The notes below the pieces were generated by a model. It was not told where the DNA came from. It searched no databases and saw nothing but the letters and a program-made list of their open reading frames with translations. Shown piece after piece: positions 1 to 6,051 of a stretch of DNA of 24,056 nt. How positions within the stretch are numbered: position 1 is the stretch's first letter; every line of letters begins with the position of its first letter. The position numbers were made by a program, and so were the translations under genes. The DNA comes from RGIG5952 sp045603485 (GTDB taxonomy: Bacteria > Verrucomicrobiota > Kiritimatiellia > RFP12 > JAAYLN01), in assembly GCA_045603485.1 (NCBI GenBank), contig JAZUMF010000106.1, positions 1 through 24,056 of the forward strand, read 5' to 3'.

Positions 1-159
1 CTACTTGGAGAAGAGGAGATTGGGAGTTGAGGAGTTTCGCCGTGTGAAAAAACTGTCAAACTCGCAAACTATCAAACTGCTCCTACTTGCAAACTTTGCT
101 TGAGCTATAGGAAGTTATTGAGTCAAGATTTTGGTATATCAAGTCTAATGAACTTTGTT
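1..159. other. non-coding, AT-rich; short CAAACT direct repeats
   Basis: No credible gene is visible here. CAAACT recurs at 57-62, 65-70, 73-78 and 90-95, and CTACTTG occurs at 1-7 and 83-89. The spacing is irregular and the units are too short for a CRISPR array. It looks like low-complexity intergenic DNA leading into the palindrome at 160. Confidence 0.5.
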
Positions 160-342
160 GATTGGAAACAACTTATTTGAAACAACTTACCTTTGACGCA
201 CGGGCTAACTCGCCCGCGCCCATTTTTTCATTGTTGAAAGCAATTATATTTGAAGACCACACTGAAGTAGATGGGCGCGGGCATGTTAGCCCGCGCACCT
301 CTTAAAAGTTGTTTTTACCAGTTGTTCTGGTTGTTTCCAATC
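160..342. repeat. 183-bp nested palindromic element (MITE/REP-like)
   Basis: Three pairs of inverted arms are nested in order. The outer pair is 160-172 (GATTGGAAACAAC) with 330-342, 13/13 matched. The middle pair is 181-188 (AACAACTT) with 306-313. The inner pair is 198-223 with 271-296, matched at 23 of 26 positions. Each inner arm is itself a hairpin of the form GCGCGGGC-6 nt-GCCCGCGC, with one mismatch in the left copy. The GC-rich inner arms stand out from their AT-rich surroundings. No open frame lies inside and no target-site duplication is evident. A mobile non-autonomous element or a REP-type unit would fit; the class is inference. Confidence 0.75.
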
Positions 343-443
343 TAAAAGCGCGAAACGCCACTTAACCAAATCCTATCAATCTTGTCAAAAAACTCAATCT
401 GTAAATCAACACAAAGGTGCGGAGACTTTGTGATGCTTTGGCA
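343..443. other. non-coding spacer between palindrome and tandem repeat
   Basis: No open frame, hairpin or promoter of note was seen. Its right end runs directly into the first 112-bp repeat unit. Confidence 0.5.
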
Positions 444-826
444 GTTGGTTGTTTGGAGGTTAAAATGAGATTACGGTGCGGAACAAAATTAAAGTGGCAG
501 TTCTATTTTTAACGCAGAGAATGCAGAGGCGCAGAGCCGCAGAGATATTATGATAGTTGGTTGTTTGGAGATTAAAATGAGATTACGGTGCGGAACAAAA
601 TTAAAGTGGCAGTTCTATTTTTAACGCAGAGAATGCAGAGGCGCAAAGACGCAGAGAGATTATGATAGTTGGTTGTTTGGAGGTTAAAATGAGATTACGG
701 TGCGGAACAAAATTAAAGTGGCAGTTTTATTTTTAACGCAGAGAATGCAAAGGCGCAAAGACGCAGAGATATTATGATAGTTGGTTGTTTGAAGGTTAAA
801 ATGAGATTACGGTGCGGAACAAAATT
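444..826. repeat. 112-bp tandem repeat, 3.4 copies
   Basis: Units start at 444, 556, 668 and 780 with an exact 112-bp period. The last copy breaks off after 47 bp. Copies differ at only a few positions, for example GGAGG/GGAGA near the unit start and TTCTAT/TTTTAT in the middle, so the amplification looks recent. The right part of each unit is built from shorter CGCAGAG-like sub-repeats (copy 1: 512-546). The left part carries a Shine-Dalgarno and a short open frame, described separately. No repeat-spacer alternation is present, so it is not a CRISPR. Confidence 0.92.
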
Positions 827-872
827 TGGGATGAACAAGTGTAATAGTGTGACACTTAAAGGAGCTTTGTGA
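465..872 (+). other. reiterated micro-ORFs (MRLRCG...) within the tandem repeat
   Basis: Each repeat unit holds a 15-codon open frame. They lie at 465-512, 577-624 and 689-736, all translating as MRLRCGTKLKWQFYF. In unit 1 the ATG is preceded by GGAGG at 455-459 with 5 nt spacing. Unit 3 differs within the frame only by a synonymous TTC to TTT change. The truncated fourth unit starts the same way at 801 but reads into unique sequence and stops at 870-872 after 23 residues. Translation is unproven: the ribosome-binding site and conserved start are seen directly, but the frame is short enough to be chance. No function is proposed. Confidence 0.3.
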
Positions 873-899
873 GAGCATTACCTTTCATAAACTAAACTT

Positions 900-921
900 G
901 ATACAACTTGTTAGTTGTATC
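900..921. repeat. small inverted repeat
   Basis: GATACAAC and GTTGTATC (8 bp, perfect) flank a 6-nt loop. No T-tract follows, so a terminator role is unsupported. The rest of 827-1036 shows nothing else recognisable beyond the end of the truncated repeat frame. Confidence 0.4.
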
Positions 922-1036
922 CAATTTAATAACACAGCGTCATTTGCGACATCAAATGATGTCTTGTGTTTTTATATAAAAAAATATTAAACCTTCATAA
1001 TATGCTACAATGTAATAATATATGCACAAAATTTAC

Positions 1037-1045
1037 GGGGGGGGG
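1037..1045. repeat. G9 homopolymer tract upstream of a promoter
   Basis: Nine consecutive G residues lie in an otherwise AT-rich intergenic region, ending 19 nt before the -35 hexamer at 1065. Poly-G tracts at surface-protein promoters are a known phase-variation substrate through slipped-strand mispairing. Here that role is inference from position only. The tract length could also be a sequencing artefact. Confidence 0.6.
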
Positions 1046-1064
1046 TAATTTCAAAAGCAAAAAT

Positions 1065-1093
1065 TTGACAATCGTTTTTATAAAGTGTAAAGT
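1065..1093 (+). promoter_or_regulatory. predicted sigma-70-type promoter for the 1231/1942 gene pair
   Basis: TTGACA at 1065-1070 is a perfect -35. With a 17-nt spacer it faces TAAAGT at 1088-1093, a 4/6 match to TATAAT. The predicted start near 1100 gives a leader of about 130 nt that contains the hairpin at 1111-1148. Confidence 0.5.
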
Positions 1094-1110
1094 TGTAACA
1101 TTAGGTTAAA

Positions 1111-1148
1111 TAAAAGACCTTCTCGGAATGCGTGTTCCAGGTCTTTTA
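1111..1148 (+). terminator. strong hairpin in the leader of the outer-membrane gene
   Basis: TAAAAGACCT (1111-1120) pairs perfectly with AGGTCTTTTA (1139-1148), and an inner GGAA/TTCC pair (1125-1128/1135-1138) closes a TGCGTG loop. The A-rich left and T-rich right arms resemble a bidirectional intrinsic terminator, but no T-run extends past the stem. Because it lies between the predicted promoter and the ATG at 1231, it could be a leader attenuator. It could also be the relic terminator of a lost upstream gene. Confidence 0.5.
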
Positions 1149-1230
1149 TGTAAACTTGATTTTACGACCTAATTCAAAATTGGCTTTACCCACACTTTTT
1201 AAGGAAGAACCAAAAACTTGGGAGTAAATA

Positions 1231-1923
1231 ATGAAAACATTACTTGTCGCTTTACTTGGAGCAATCATATCAACCACGACATTTGCACAAGTTCTCTTTG
1301 AAACAGATACGCCTCTAGTTGAGGTATCAGTGCGAGCTGGAAAACATGGATGGAGAGGTGATAGCGATATTAAAAGAAGCTATGGCTATCAATTTGAGCT
1401 TAACATCCTCAGTCAAGAGTATTTACCGGGGCTGAATCTTCGCGTATATGGCTCTGATACGACATTTAACGACTTATTAGATAGCTATTCTTTAACATTT
1501 AATGAAAAACAGAGTAACTATGGCGGGAGTCTTACTCTCACATACAGTTTTAATAATGAGGGTATTGTCAGCCCTTATTTTGCTCTCGGAGCAATGTGTG
1601 AGTATTTTGAATATGAGTATGATATAAACTTTTTAGGTTCATGGTACGGATTTTCAAGTAGTAGATGGAAGGACGATGGTGTAACTTGCATCATTCGATG
1701 TGGTGCAAATTTGAATTACTATTCGCTATTTGCCAGATTTGAAGGGTCGTTGTTTGGTGAAGTGTATAAAGAGTCGTTCATTGGCGATGATGGGCACCAA
1801 TTCGAACTTCTCGCGGTTGTCGGCTGTTACATTACCGATTGGCTTCGTATTGAGGTAGCTTATGATTACTTTACAAAGTGGAAAGAATACTATTTAACCG
1901 GTGGCATTACATTACGATACTAA
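1231..1923 (+). CDS. predicted outer-membrane beta-barrel protein, function unknown
   Basis: The 230-aa product begins with a classical Sec signal peptide: basic MK, a hydrophobic core, and a probable signal peptidase I site after TTTFA before Q20. The mature chain alternates short aromatic-rich strands (many Y, F, W and G) and ends in the beta-signal-like YYLTGGITLRY with a terminal aromatic. This is typical of small outer-membrane barrels assembled by BamA. I do not recognise a specific family; OmpW/OmpX-like proteins are the nearest general type. The start is supported by GGGAG at 1220-1224, about 6 nt before the ATG. The lipoprotein gene starts 18 nt after its stop, so the two are probably co-transcribed. 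Base composition is AT-rich compared with the operons to the right, which suggests accessory origin. Confidence 0.7.
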   Translation: MKTLLVALLGAIISTTTFAQVLFETDTPLVEVSVRAGKHGWRGDSDIKRSYGYQFELNILSQEYLPGLNLRVYGSDTTFNDLLDSYSLTFNEKQSNYGGSLTLTYSFNNEGIVSPYFALGAMCEYFEYEYDINFLGSWYGFSSSRWKDDGVTCIIRCGANLNYYSLFARFEGSLFGEVYKESFIGDDGHQFELLAVVGCYITDWLRIEVAYDYFTKWKEYYLTGGITLRY

Positions 1924-1941
1924 CATAAAAGGAGATTTCAA

Positions 1942-2541
1942 ATGAAGGCGATGGTAGCTCTTCTTGCTCTGATAATTTTCGCTGGTTGTAAAACTACATA
2001 CTATAGCAATGAAATTCCAAATGCTACACCACTCTCCAAGGATGTGTCAATCAGCGAATTGCCTGCATCAAATGGGGTTTTTCGAGTATTTAAAGTTAAC
2101 GACAATATTGCTTTGTTGAAATGGCGCTCTTCAACGCAGCCTCGTGGGATTAGAAGCCGAGGTAGTTCTTTGGATGATAAAATTTTAAATTCTCTGATAA
2201 TCTTGGATGAAAAGCAACTTGGCAAATTAAAAGAATTTTGCAGTAATGTTGTTAACTTTGATGAAACAAAGCAAAGTGAAGATGTTAAAATTTTTAAGTA
2301 CAATCTTCTTGAAAACGATAAGCGCATCAAGGCAAACATGGCGGTATCTGCAATAGGAAATGTCGCATTTGGAGAGTATAATAGTTACAGTTATCATCAT
2401 TCATATCTGGCTTTTCAATATCTGAGTAAAAAAAAGAACGGAAGGTCAAAATTTTACATAACTTACAGGTGGCACAATAGTGAACCTGTTAGGATACGGA
2501 GATCCGCCATTGCCAGTCTGCTCAACGATATCAGCCAGTAG
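1942..2541 (+). CDS. predicted lipoprotein, function unknown
   Basis: The 199-aa product opens with MKAMVALLALIIFAGC, a type II signal peptide whose lipobox (F-A-G-C) puts the lipidated cysteine at residue 16. The rest is hydrophilic with no transmembrane segment, and I recognise no domain. The start is set by a strong AAGGAG at 1929-1934, 7 nt before the ATG. It lies 18 nt downstream of the outer-membrane protein gene, so the pair probably forms an envelope operon. Its 3' end abuts the pseudogene on the opposite strand. Low GC, like its neighbour, marks the pair off from the housekeeping operons. Confidence 0.7.
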   Translation: MKAMVALLALIIFAGCKTTYYSNEIPNATPLSKDVSISELPASNGVFRVFKVNDNIALLKWRSSTQPRGIRSRGSSLDDKILNSLIILDEKQLGKLKEFCSNVVNFDETKQSEDVKIFKYNLLENDKRIKANMAVSAIGNVAFGEYNSYSYHHSYLAFQYLSKKKNGRSKFYITYRWHNSEPVRIRRSAIASLLNDISQ

Positions 2542-2562
2542 GTAAGATGTCGGCTTACTGTA

Positions 2563-2580
2563 GGTAAAAGAGTTTTTACC
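2563..2580 (+). terminator. weak hairpin after the lipoprotein gene
   Basis: GGTAAAA (2563-2569) pairs with TTTTACC (2574-2580) over a 4-nt loop, 22 nt after the lipoprotein stop. No T-tract follows the stem, so termination is uncertain. It also sits at the broken edge of the alpha-galactosidase remnant. Confidence 0.3.
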
Positions 2581-2582
2581 GA

Positions 2583-2885
2583 AAATGCGGTATCGTCATA
2601 GGTATACATCGATGTAAGGGCCGGGGCAAGGGCGCAATGGAAATCAAATTCAACAGGTGGCTTATTTGCTGTGCCATAAGTTCCATCTGGCTTGTCCCAG
2701 CTCATATTGTGCGCTCTGAAGTAAGGCATCCACTCAAACATTTCGCGATGCTGCTTTTGTTTGACCGGGTGGTGCCCGTAGCCTACATCGGTGTAGTGCA
2801 GGGCAACTGAACGGCGCATTGTTTCAAGGTCGTTGCGACGCCCGCCTGAGGCGCAGGAATCGATCCAAAGGCAGAGAAACCGCAA
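2583..2885 (-). pseudogene. internal fragment of a GH36-type alpha-galactosidase (melibiase)
   Basis: About 100 residues match the GH36/melibiase catalytic region. The fragment contains LWIDSCASGGRRNDLETMRR, which corresponds to the family's conserved D-x-CASGGRR-x-D-x-E-T block near the acid/base aspartate. It continues with conserved-looking FEWMPYFRAHNMSWD and ALAPALTSM stretches. A functional enzyme is several hundred residues longer. Here the homology starts abruptly near 2880, with non-coding AT-rich DNA upstream, and fades by about 2590. The open frame does run on to 2463 inside the neighbouring lipoprotein gene, but that part looks like chance. No stop or frameshift lies inside, so the truncation is recent or the piece was captured by recombination. 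The nominal start is a TTG without a ribosome-binding site. The fragment is clearly more GC-rich than its surroundings. Confidence 0.75.
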
Positions 2886-2899
2886 TTAACAAGATATTG

Positions 2900-2933
2900 A
2901 AAAGTTATTTACAAGAGCCTGTTAATAACTTTT
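2900..2933 (-). terminator. hairpin downstream of the TadE-like gene
   Basis: AAAAGTTATT (2900-2909) pairs perfectly with AATAACTTTT (2924-2933) over a 14-nt loop, 12 nt beyond the stop of the TadE-like gene on the minus strand. The stem is AT-rich and has no long U-run, so it is a plausible but weak transcript end. Confidence 0.4.
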
Positions 2934-2944
2934 TAATAGACTAA

Positions 2945-3646
2945 CTAAAAATTTTCGTCATTTAGGTACAATGGATAGTGGCTTTCAATATTGAAGCTAC
3001 CCTCTAATGATAGTTCTTCTTTGCCCTTTGTTCCACCTGCAATATATCCAACCCAATCGTTCAGCATTCTGACAAAAATTGAAAGCGGGTATTTCTGGCG
3101 TACTGTTACGGTGAGGGTGTTTTCATCGGCGGTGGGAGATGCGGTGCCTCCGCCAAGTCCCGAGGCATGGATATTATCCCACTCTTCGTAATCGAGTATG
3201 TACTCCGCCCGTTCGTTATTTTCACTGCCGAGGTAATCAGGGATTCTTGCCGCCTCTAATTGTCCTCGTTCGGAAATTGGTATTGAGCCTAAACTCCAAT
3301 CCCATAATCCGCCGCCTTTTTTGTTGGCAACGGCATTCGCCAATGCCGAATCAAAGTGTCCTTCAACTTGCGGTTCTATCATCTTCCCTGCAGTGGGAAT
3401 CGCAGCAACGCGCATAACTTTTTCGCACATCCAATAGTTGAAGCCGACAGTTCTGGCTCGGGCTGCACGGGCTGCTGAATGGCGCAGAATTTCTCTGCCT
3501 GCGAAAGCATGCGAAACCTGCAACAATCCAAAGAGGAGAAGCAGGGTGACGAGCATGATGATAAGCGTTTCAACCATCGCCTGCCCGTTTTTTTTCTGAG
3601 CAGGCGAGTTGGTTGAAGTTTTGCATTTATCAATTGAATTCGCCAT
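2945..3646 (-). CDS. TadE-like pseudopilin
   Basis: The 233-aa product has a short leader ending KKNG|QAMVE, followed by a hydrophobic helix (about residues 23-45). This is the class III/Flp prepilin layout: cleavage after G by a TadV-type peptidase, with E at +5. The length and long hydrophilic C-terminal domain fit TadE/TadG-type minor pseudopilins, which join the tight-adherence pilus. I place the start at the ATG at 3646, not at the longer in-frame option at 3721, because the latter adds 25 basic residues before the leader and runs well into the previous gene. With this start the overlap with the upstream pilin gene is 17 bp, implying translational coupling. No clear Shine-Dalgarno precedes it. 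No tadA ATPase, tadBC or secretin gene is in the window. Confidence 0.75.
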   Translation of the reverse strand: MANSIDKCKTSTNSPAQKKNGQAMVETLIIMLVTLLLLFGLLQVSHAFAGREILRHSAARAARARTVGFNYWMCEKVMRVAAIPTAGKMIEPQVEGHFDSALANAVANKKGGGLWDWSLGSIPISERGQLEAARIPDYLGSENNERAEYILDYEEWDNIHASGLGGGTASPTADENTLTVTVRQKYPLSIFVRMLNDWVGYIAGGTKGKEELSLEGSFNIESHYPLYLNDENF

Positions 3647-3878
3647 CGGCGTTGAGTGTCTTAATCTTCTCGGCGGGATCTTCTTCGGCAAGTGATGCTG
3701 CTTCTGAGCCAACTTCTTCATCTAAAGCAGAGGTGGCACCCGCTATCTTTTTGCCGGTAGCCTTGCTGAATTTGCCAAAGAGGAAAAGCAACGAGATTGC
3801 AATAAGTACAACGATGATAATGTATTCAACCATCGTTTGGCCGCTTTTGCGAGAGGGCATATTTTCGGGCTTTTTCAT
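3630..3878 (-). CDS. Flp-type pilin-like protein
   Basis: This 82-aa protein has a 13-residue basic leader, then G|QTMVEY and one hydrophobic helix (about residues 14-34). An acidic, alanine-rich tail follows. The G-Q-x-M-V-E-Y motif is the Flp/Tad prepilin signature. A good AGGAG sits 9 nt before the ATG (complement of 3888-3892). It lies 19 bp downstream of the 57-aa pilin gene and overlaps the TadE-like gene, so the three are one transcript. The acidic tail is longer than in typical Flp subunits (about 50-60 aa), so this could be a minor or adaptor pilin. That role is inference. Confidence 0.75.
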   Translation of the reverse strand: MKKPENMPSRKSGQTMVEYIIIVVLIAISLLFLFGKFSKATGKKIAGATSALDEEVGSEAASLAEEDPAEKIKTLNADGEFN

Positions 3879-3897
3879 CGTTTATTACTCCTGTGGC

Positions 3898-4071
3898 TTA
3901 TGGATATTCAGATGAAACCAATTCGGCAGCCCGTTGCGATTGGCTACGCGTCGCGTAGAGAAGCAGAGCTGTGACTGATATAAGCGCCGACAATACAACG
4001 AGTACGATTACATACTCAACCATTGCCTGTCCGTTACGCCTTTTCTTGGGAATACCATAAGATTGGGTCAT
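3898..4071 (-). CDS. short Flp-type pilin (57 aa)
   Basis: Reading the complement from 4071 gives MTQSYGIPKKRRNGQAMVEY, then a hydrophobic helix and a short polar tail, stop at 3898-3900. The 14-residue basic leader, G|QAMVEY processing site with E at +5, single helix and total length match the Flp major pilin subunit of tight-adherence pili. It is the first gene of the three-gene cluster. The ATG has no ribosome-binding site, only GGGG 2 nt away. It lies 6 nt after a consensus -10 box, which implies a leaderless mRNA. The later in-frame ATG would remove the whole leader and is unlikely. It is too short for standard length cut-offs and easy to miss. Confidence 0.8.
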   Translation of the reverse strand: MTQSYGIPKKRRNGQAMVEYVIVLVVLSALISVTALLLYATRSQSQRAAELVSSEYP

Positions 4072-4077
4072 GCCCCA

Positions 4078-4106
4078 ATTATAAGATTGTTAGACTTTTT
4101 TGTCAA
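4078..4106 (-). promoter_or_regulatory. perfect-consensus promoter of the pilin cluster
   Basis: On the minus strand TTGACA (4106-4101) is followed by exactly 17 nt and TATAAT (4083-4078), matching consensus at all 12 positions. Placing +1 seven nt past the -10 box falls on 4071, the A of the pilin ATG. The promoter begins within 10 nt of the stop of the MATE gene on the same strand. Confidence 0.85.
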
Positions 4107-4116
4107 ACAATCTTAT
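4081..4116 (-). repeat. inverted repeat around the pilin promoter and the MATE stop codon
   Basis: ATAAGATTGTT (4081-4091) and AACAATCTTAT (4106-4116) are perfect 11-bp arms 14 nt apart, extended after a mismatch by GAC/GTC. One arm contains the MATE stop codon and abuts the -35 box; the other overlaps the first half of the -10 box. As RNA it is a strong hairpin at the end of the MATE message, though no U-tract follows. As DNA it could be an operator. It may serve both purposes. Confidence 0.7.
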
Positions 4117-5483
4117 GATTGAATCGCAGTTTTGCGTTTCCAGACGCCTGACATGAAGAAGATGATTCCTATTATGACCGGTACATATTCGGAGAGCGCA
4201 AGACCATACCAAAGCCCCATGTACCCTTTATTGAGATAAACTCCCAAAAGATAGGCAAGGCCGACACGGGCGATTACCGCATCAAAGATGGCTATCCAGA
4301 TATTTATTTTGTGGTTGCCGCTTCCATCGACAAGGGAGCGGAATATGGCATTGAAACCCAATCCCGAGAAGGCAATCAGGGCAATTGGTATGTAAGGTCT
4401 GGCAAGCTTTATTATGTCGGGCTCGCTTGTATAGAGGCTTACTATTTGCTCTGGGAAGATTGAGAAGGCCAGTGAAATTATTAGCGTGCTTGAGAGGGCA
4501 AAGGCGGCGACCCATCCCATCGTTTTAAGTACTCTCGAAAGTTTGCGCGCCGCCAGATTTTGACCTACAATCATTGCGCCCGATGCTCCGATGCAGTTTA
4601 TCAGGAGGATTATCGTTATGTTGATGTTGTCGCGGATTCCTGAGAATGCGGATATCGTGACACCGAAATTATTCACTAACGATGTCACCGCGAGAGCCGC
4701 TCCGTGAATGGCGCAGTTTTTGAGTGCAATCGGAATGCTTAGCTTTAAGAAATTTATCGAAATGGGTTTGTTCCAAGTTAAAAAGTCCTTTTTAGATAAT
4801 GACAGACCTAATTTCTGACGATTATTGTAGAGGAATGTTATTGAGCATATTACACTTATGAATTGGGCAATGACTGTTGCTATGGCGGCAGATGCGACAC
4901 CCCAGTGGAATACTCCGACAAAAAGAAGATCGAGAAGTATATTAAGGGCGCAAGCAATTGCTATGAAGTAAAACGGGTGCTTTGAATCACCGAGGCCTCG
5001 TATGAATGCGGAGAGGATATGGTAGGCAAATATCGGAATTATGCCGAGAAGATTTATCAGTGAGTATTGAAGTGCGCCTGTGTAGGCTTCAGGTGGAGTG
5101 TTGACGAGATTTATGAGCGTCTTGTTGAGCGGTATCGTCACAGCCATAATTGCCAGTGTGAAAACAAAGATTATACCGCTGACGGTACTTATATATGTTG
5201 ATATCCGTTTGTGTTCGCCAGCTCCCACAAGATGTGCTATTTGTATCTGAGATGCGGCCGAGAAACCGCCTGCGAAGGTATTTACAAAGAGTGCAATGGC
5301 AAAACCCGTCGAAATCGCCGATGTGCCGGCTTGCCCCAGAACTCTCCCGACTACCGCCATATCTACGGTATTGAGGAGTATCATCATCAGGTTGCTAAGC
5401 AGTATCGGTATGGCGAAGTTAATCAGATGCCCGGGAATGCTGCCGATTGTAAAATCCTGAATTACCGATTTCTCTTTTTTCAT
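4113..5483 (-). CDS. MATE-family multidrug/Na+ antiporter
   Basis: This 456-aa integral membrane protein has about 12 hydrophobic segments arranged as two similar halves, the usual size and layout of MATE exporters (NorM/DinF superfamily). The first half carries NLMMILLNTVDMAVVGRVLG, which fits the conserved N-terminal MATE region, and the second half has the matching block around CIGASGAMIVGQNLAARK. Such proteins use an H+ or Na+ gradient to export cationic drugs or metabolites. The substrate cannot be read from sequence. It lies 28 nt downstream of ruvC on the same strand without a visible terminator, so it may be the last gene of that operon. No clear ribosome-binding site precedes its ATG. 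The stop codon lies inside the inverted repeat at 4081-4116. Confidence 0.9.
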   Translation of the reverse strand: MKKEKSVIQDFTIGSIPGHLINFAIPILLSNLMMILLNTVDMAVVGRVLGQAGTSAISTGFAIALFVNTFAGGFSAASQIQIAHLVGAGEHKRISTYISTVSGIIFVFTLAIMAVTIPLNKTLINLVNTPPEAYTGALQYSLINLLGIIPIFAYHILSAFIRGLGDSKHPFYFIAIACALNILLDLLFVGVFHWGVASAAIATVIAQFISVICSITFLYNNRQKLGLSLSKKDFLTWNKPISINFLKLSIPIALKNCAIHGAALAVTSLVNNFGVTISAFSGIRDNINITIILLINCIGASGAMIVGQNLAARKLSRVLKTMGWVAAFALSSTLIISLAFSIFPEQIVSLYTSEPDIIKLARPYIPIALIAFSGLGFNAIFRSLVDGSGNHKINIWIAIFDAVIARVGLAYLLGVYLNKGYMGLWYGLALSEYVPVIIGIIFFMSGVWKRKTAIQS

Positions 5484-5511
5484 TTGATTTTGCGTATTTA
5501 GTCTCTTGCCG

Positions 5512-6051
5512 CTAAAGTGGCTTTATGCCTTCAAGCGCCATTCGCGAGAAGCTTTGGATATGACAAATGGCAATAGCGAGAGCGTCTGCCGCGTCTTCAG
5601 GGGGAACCGTGGTCATGCCGAGCATGGAGGAGACCATTTTTTGCATTTGCTCTTTTGTCGCATTGCCCCAGCCTGCTACAGCCTGTTTTACGCGTCTGGG
5701 TTCATGTTCAAAGACTTGCAGCCCGGCTGCCGCACATGTGGCAATTACAACTCCGCGGGCTTCTCCCAGAATGAGAGTTGTTTTAACGAATTTAGAATAA
5801 AAAATACCCTCCACAGCAACAACATCGGGCTTGAATTCTTCAAGAACCTGCTCCATCGTTTTACGGATGTTAAGCAAGCACGATGATAATGGTAGCTTAG
5901 GAGGGTTTTTTATGAGGTCGTATGCGACCCCATTGATGCGCCCATCTTTCAGCTCCACGAGACCTAAGCCTGTGGAGCGTAGAGATGTGTCGACACCTAA
6001 TACGAGGAGGTTATTATTCCTCTTCTGCGAGTTGAGCTGCGACTGCGTCAT
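5512..6051 (-). CDS. ruvC: Holliday-junction resolvase RuvC
   Basis: The 179-aa product is the RuvC endonuclease, which cleaves Holliday junctions as a dimer together with RuvAB. The four catalytic acidic residues are in place: D in LGVDTSLRSTG, E in VAVEGIF, and the two D residues in PPEDAADALAIA. Homology begins at about 6009, but the only in-frame ATG that adds a modest leader is at 6051, which overlaps the end of yebC by 38 bp. No canonical start codon exists between the yebC stop and the first conserved residues. The reading frame stays open much further upstream, but that part is antisense-like shadow of yebC. The yebC-ruvC order is common in bacteria. GGA 6 nt before the ATG is a weak ribosome-binding site, so coupling to yebC translation is likely. 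Confidence 0.93.
   Translation of the reverse strand: MTQSQLNSQKRNNNLLVLGVDTSLRSTGLGLVELKDGRINGVAYDLIKNPPKLPLSSCLLNIRKTMEQVLEEFKPDVVAVEGIFYSKFVKTTLILGEARGVVIATCAAAGLQVFEHEPRRVKQAVAGWGNATKEQMQKMVSSMLGMTTVPPEDAADALAIAICHIQSFSRMALEGIKPL

Noticed and set aside
444..826. CRISPR-like array
   Set aside because: The whole 112-bp unit repeats with no repeat/variable-spacer alternation, and no cas gene is near.
2001..2339. 112-aa minus-strand open frame over the lipoprotein gene
   Set aside because: The plus-strand frame has a lipobox, a strong Shine-Dalgarno and operon context; the antisense frame has none.
3647..3721. Longer start for the TadE-like protein
   Set aside because: It would put 25 basic residues before the normal short prepilin leader and overlap the upstream pilin gene by 92 bp.
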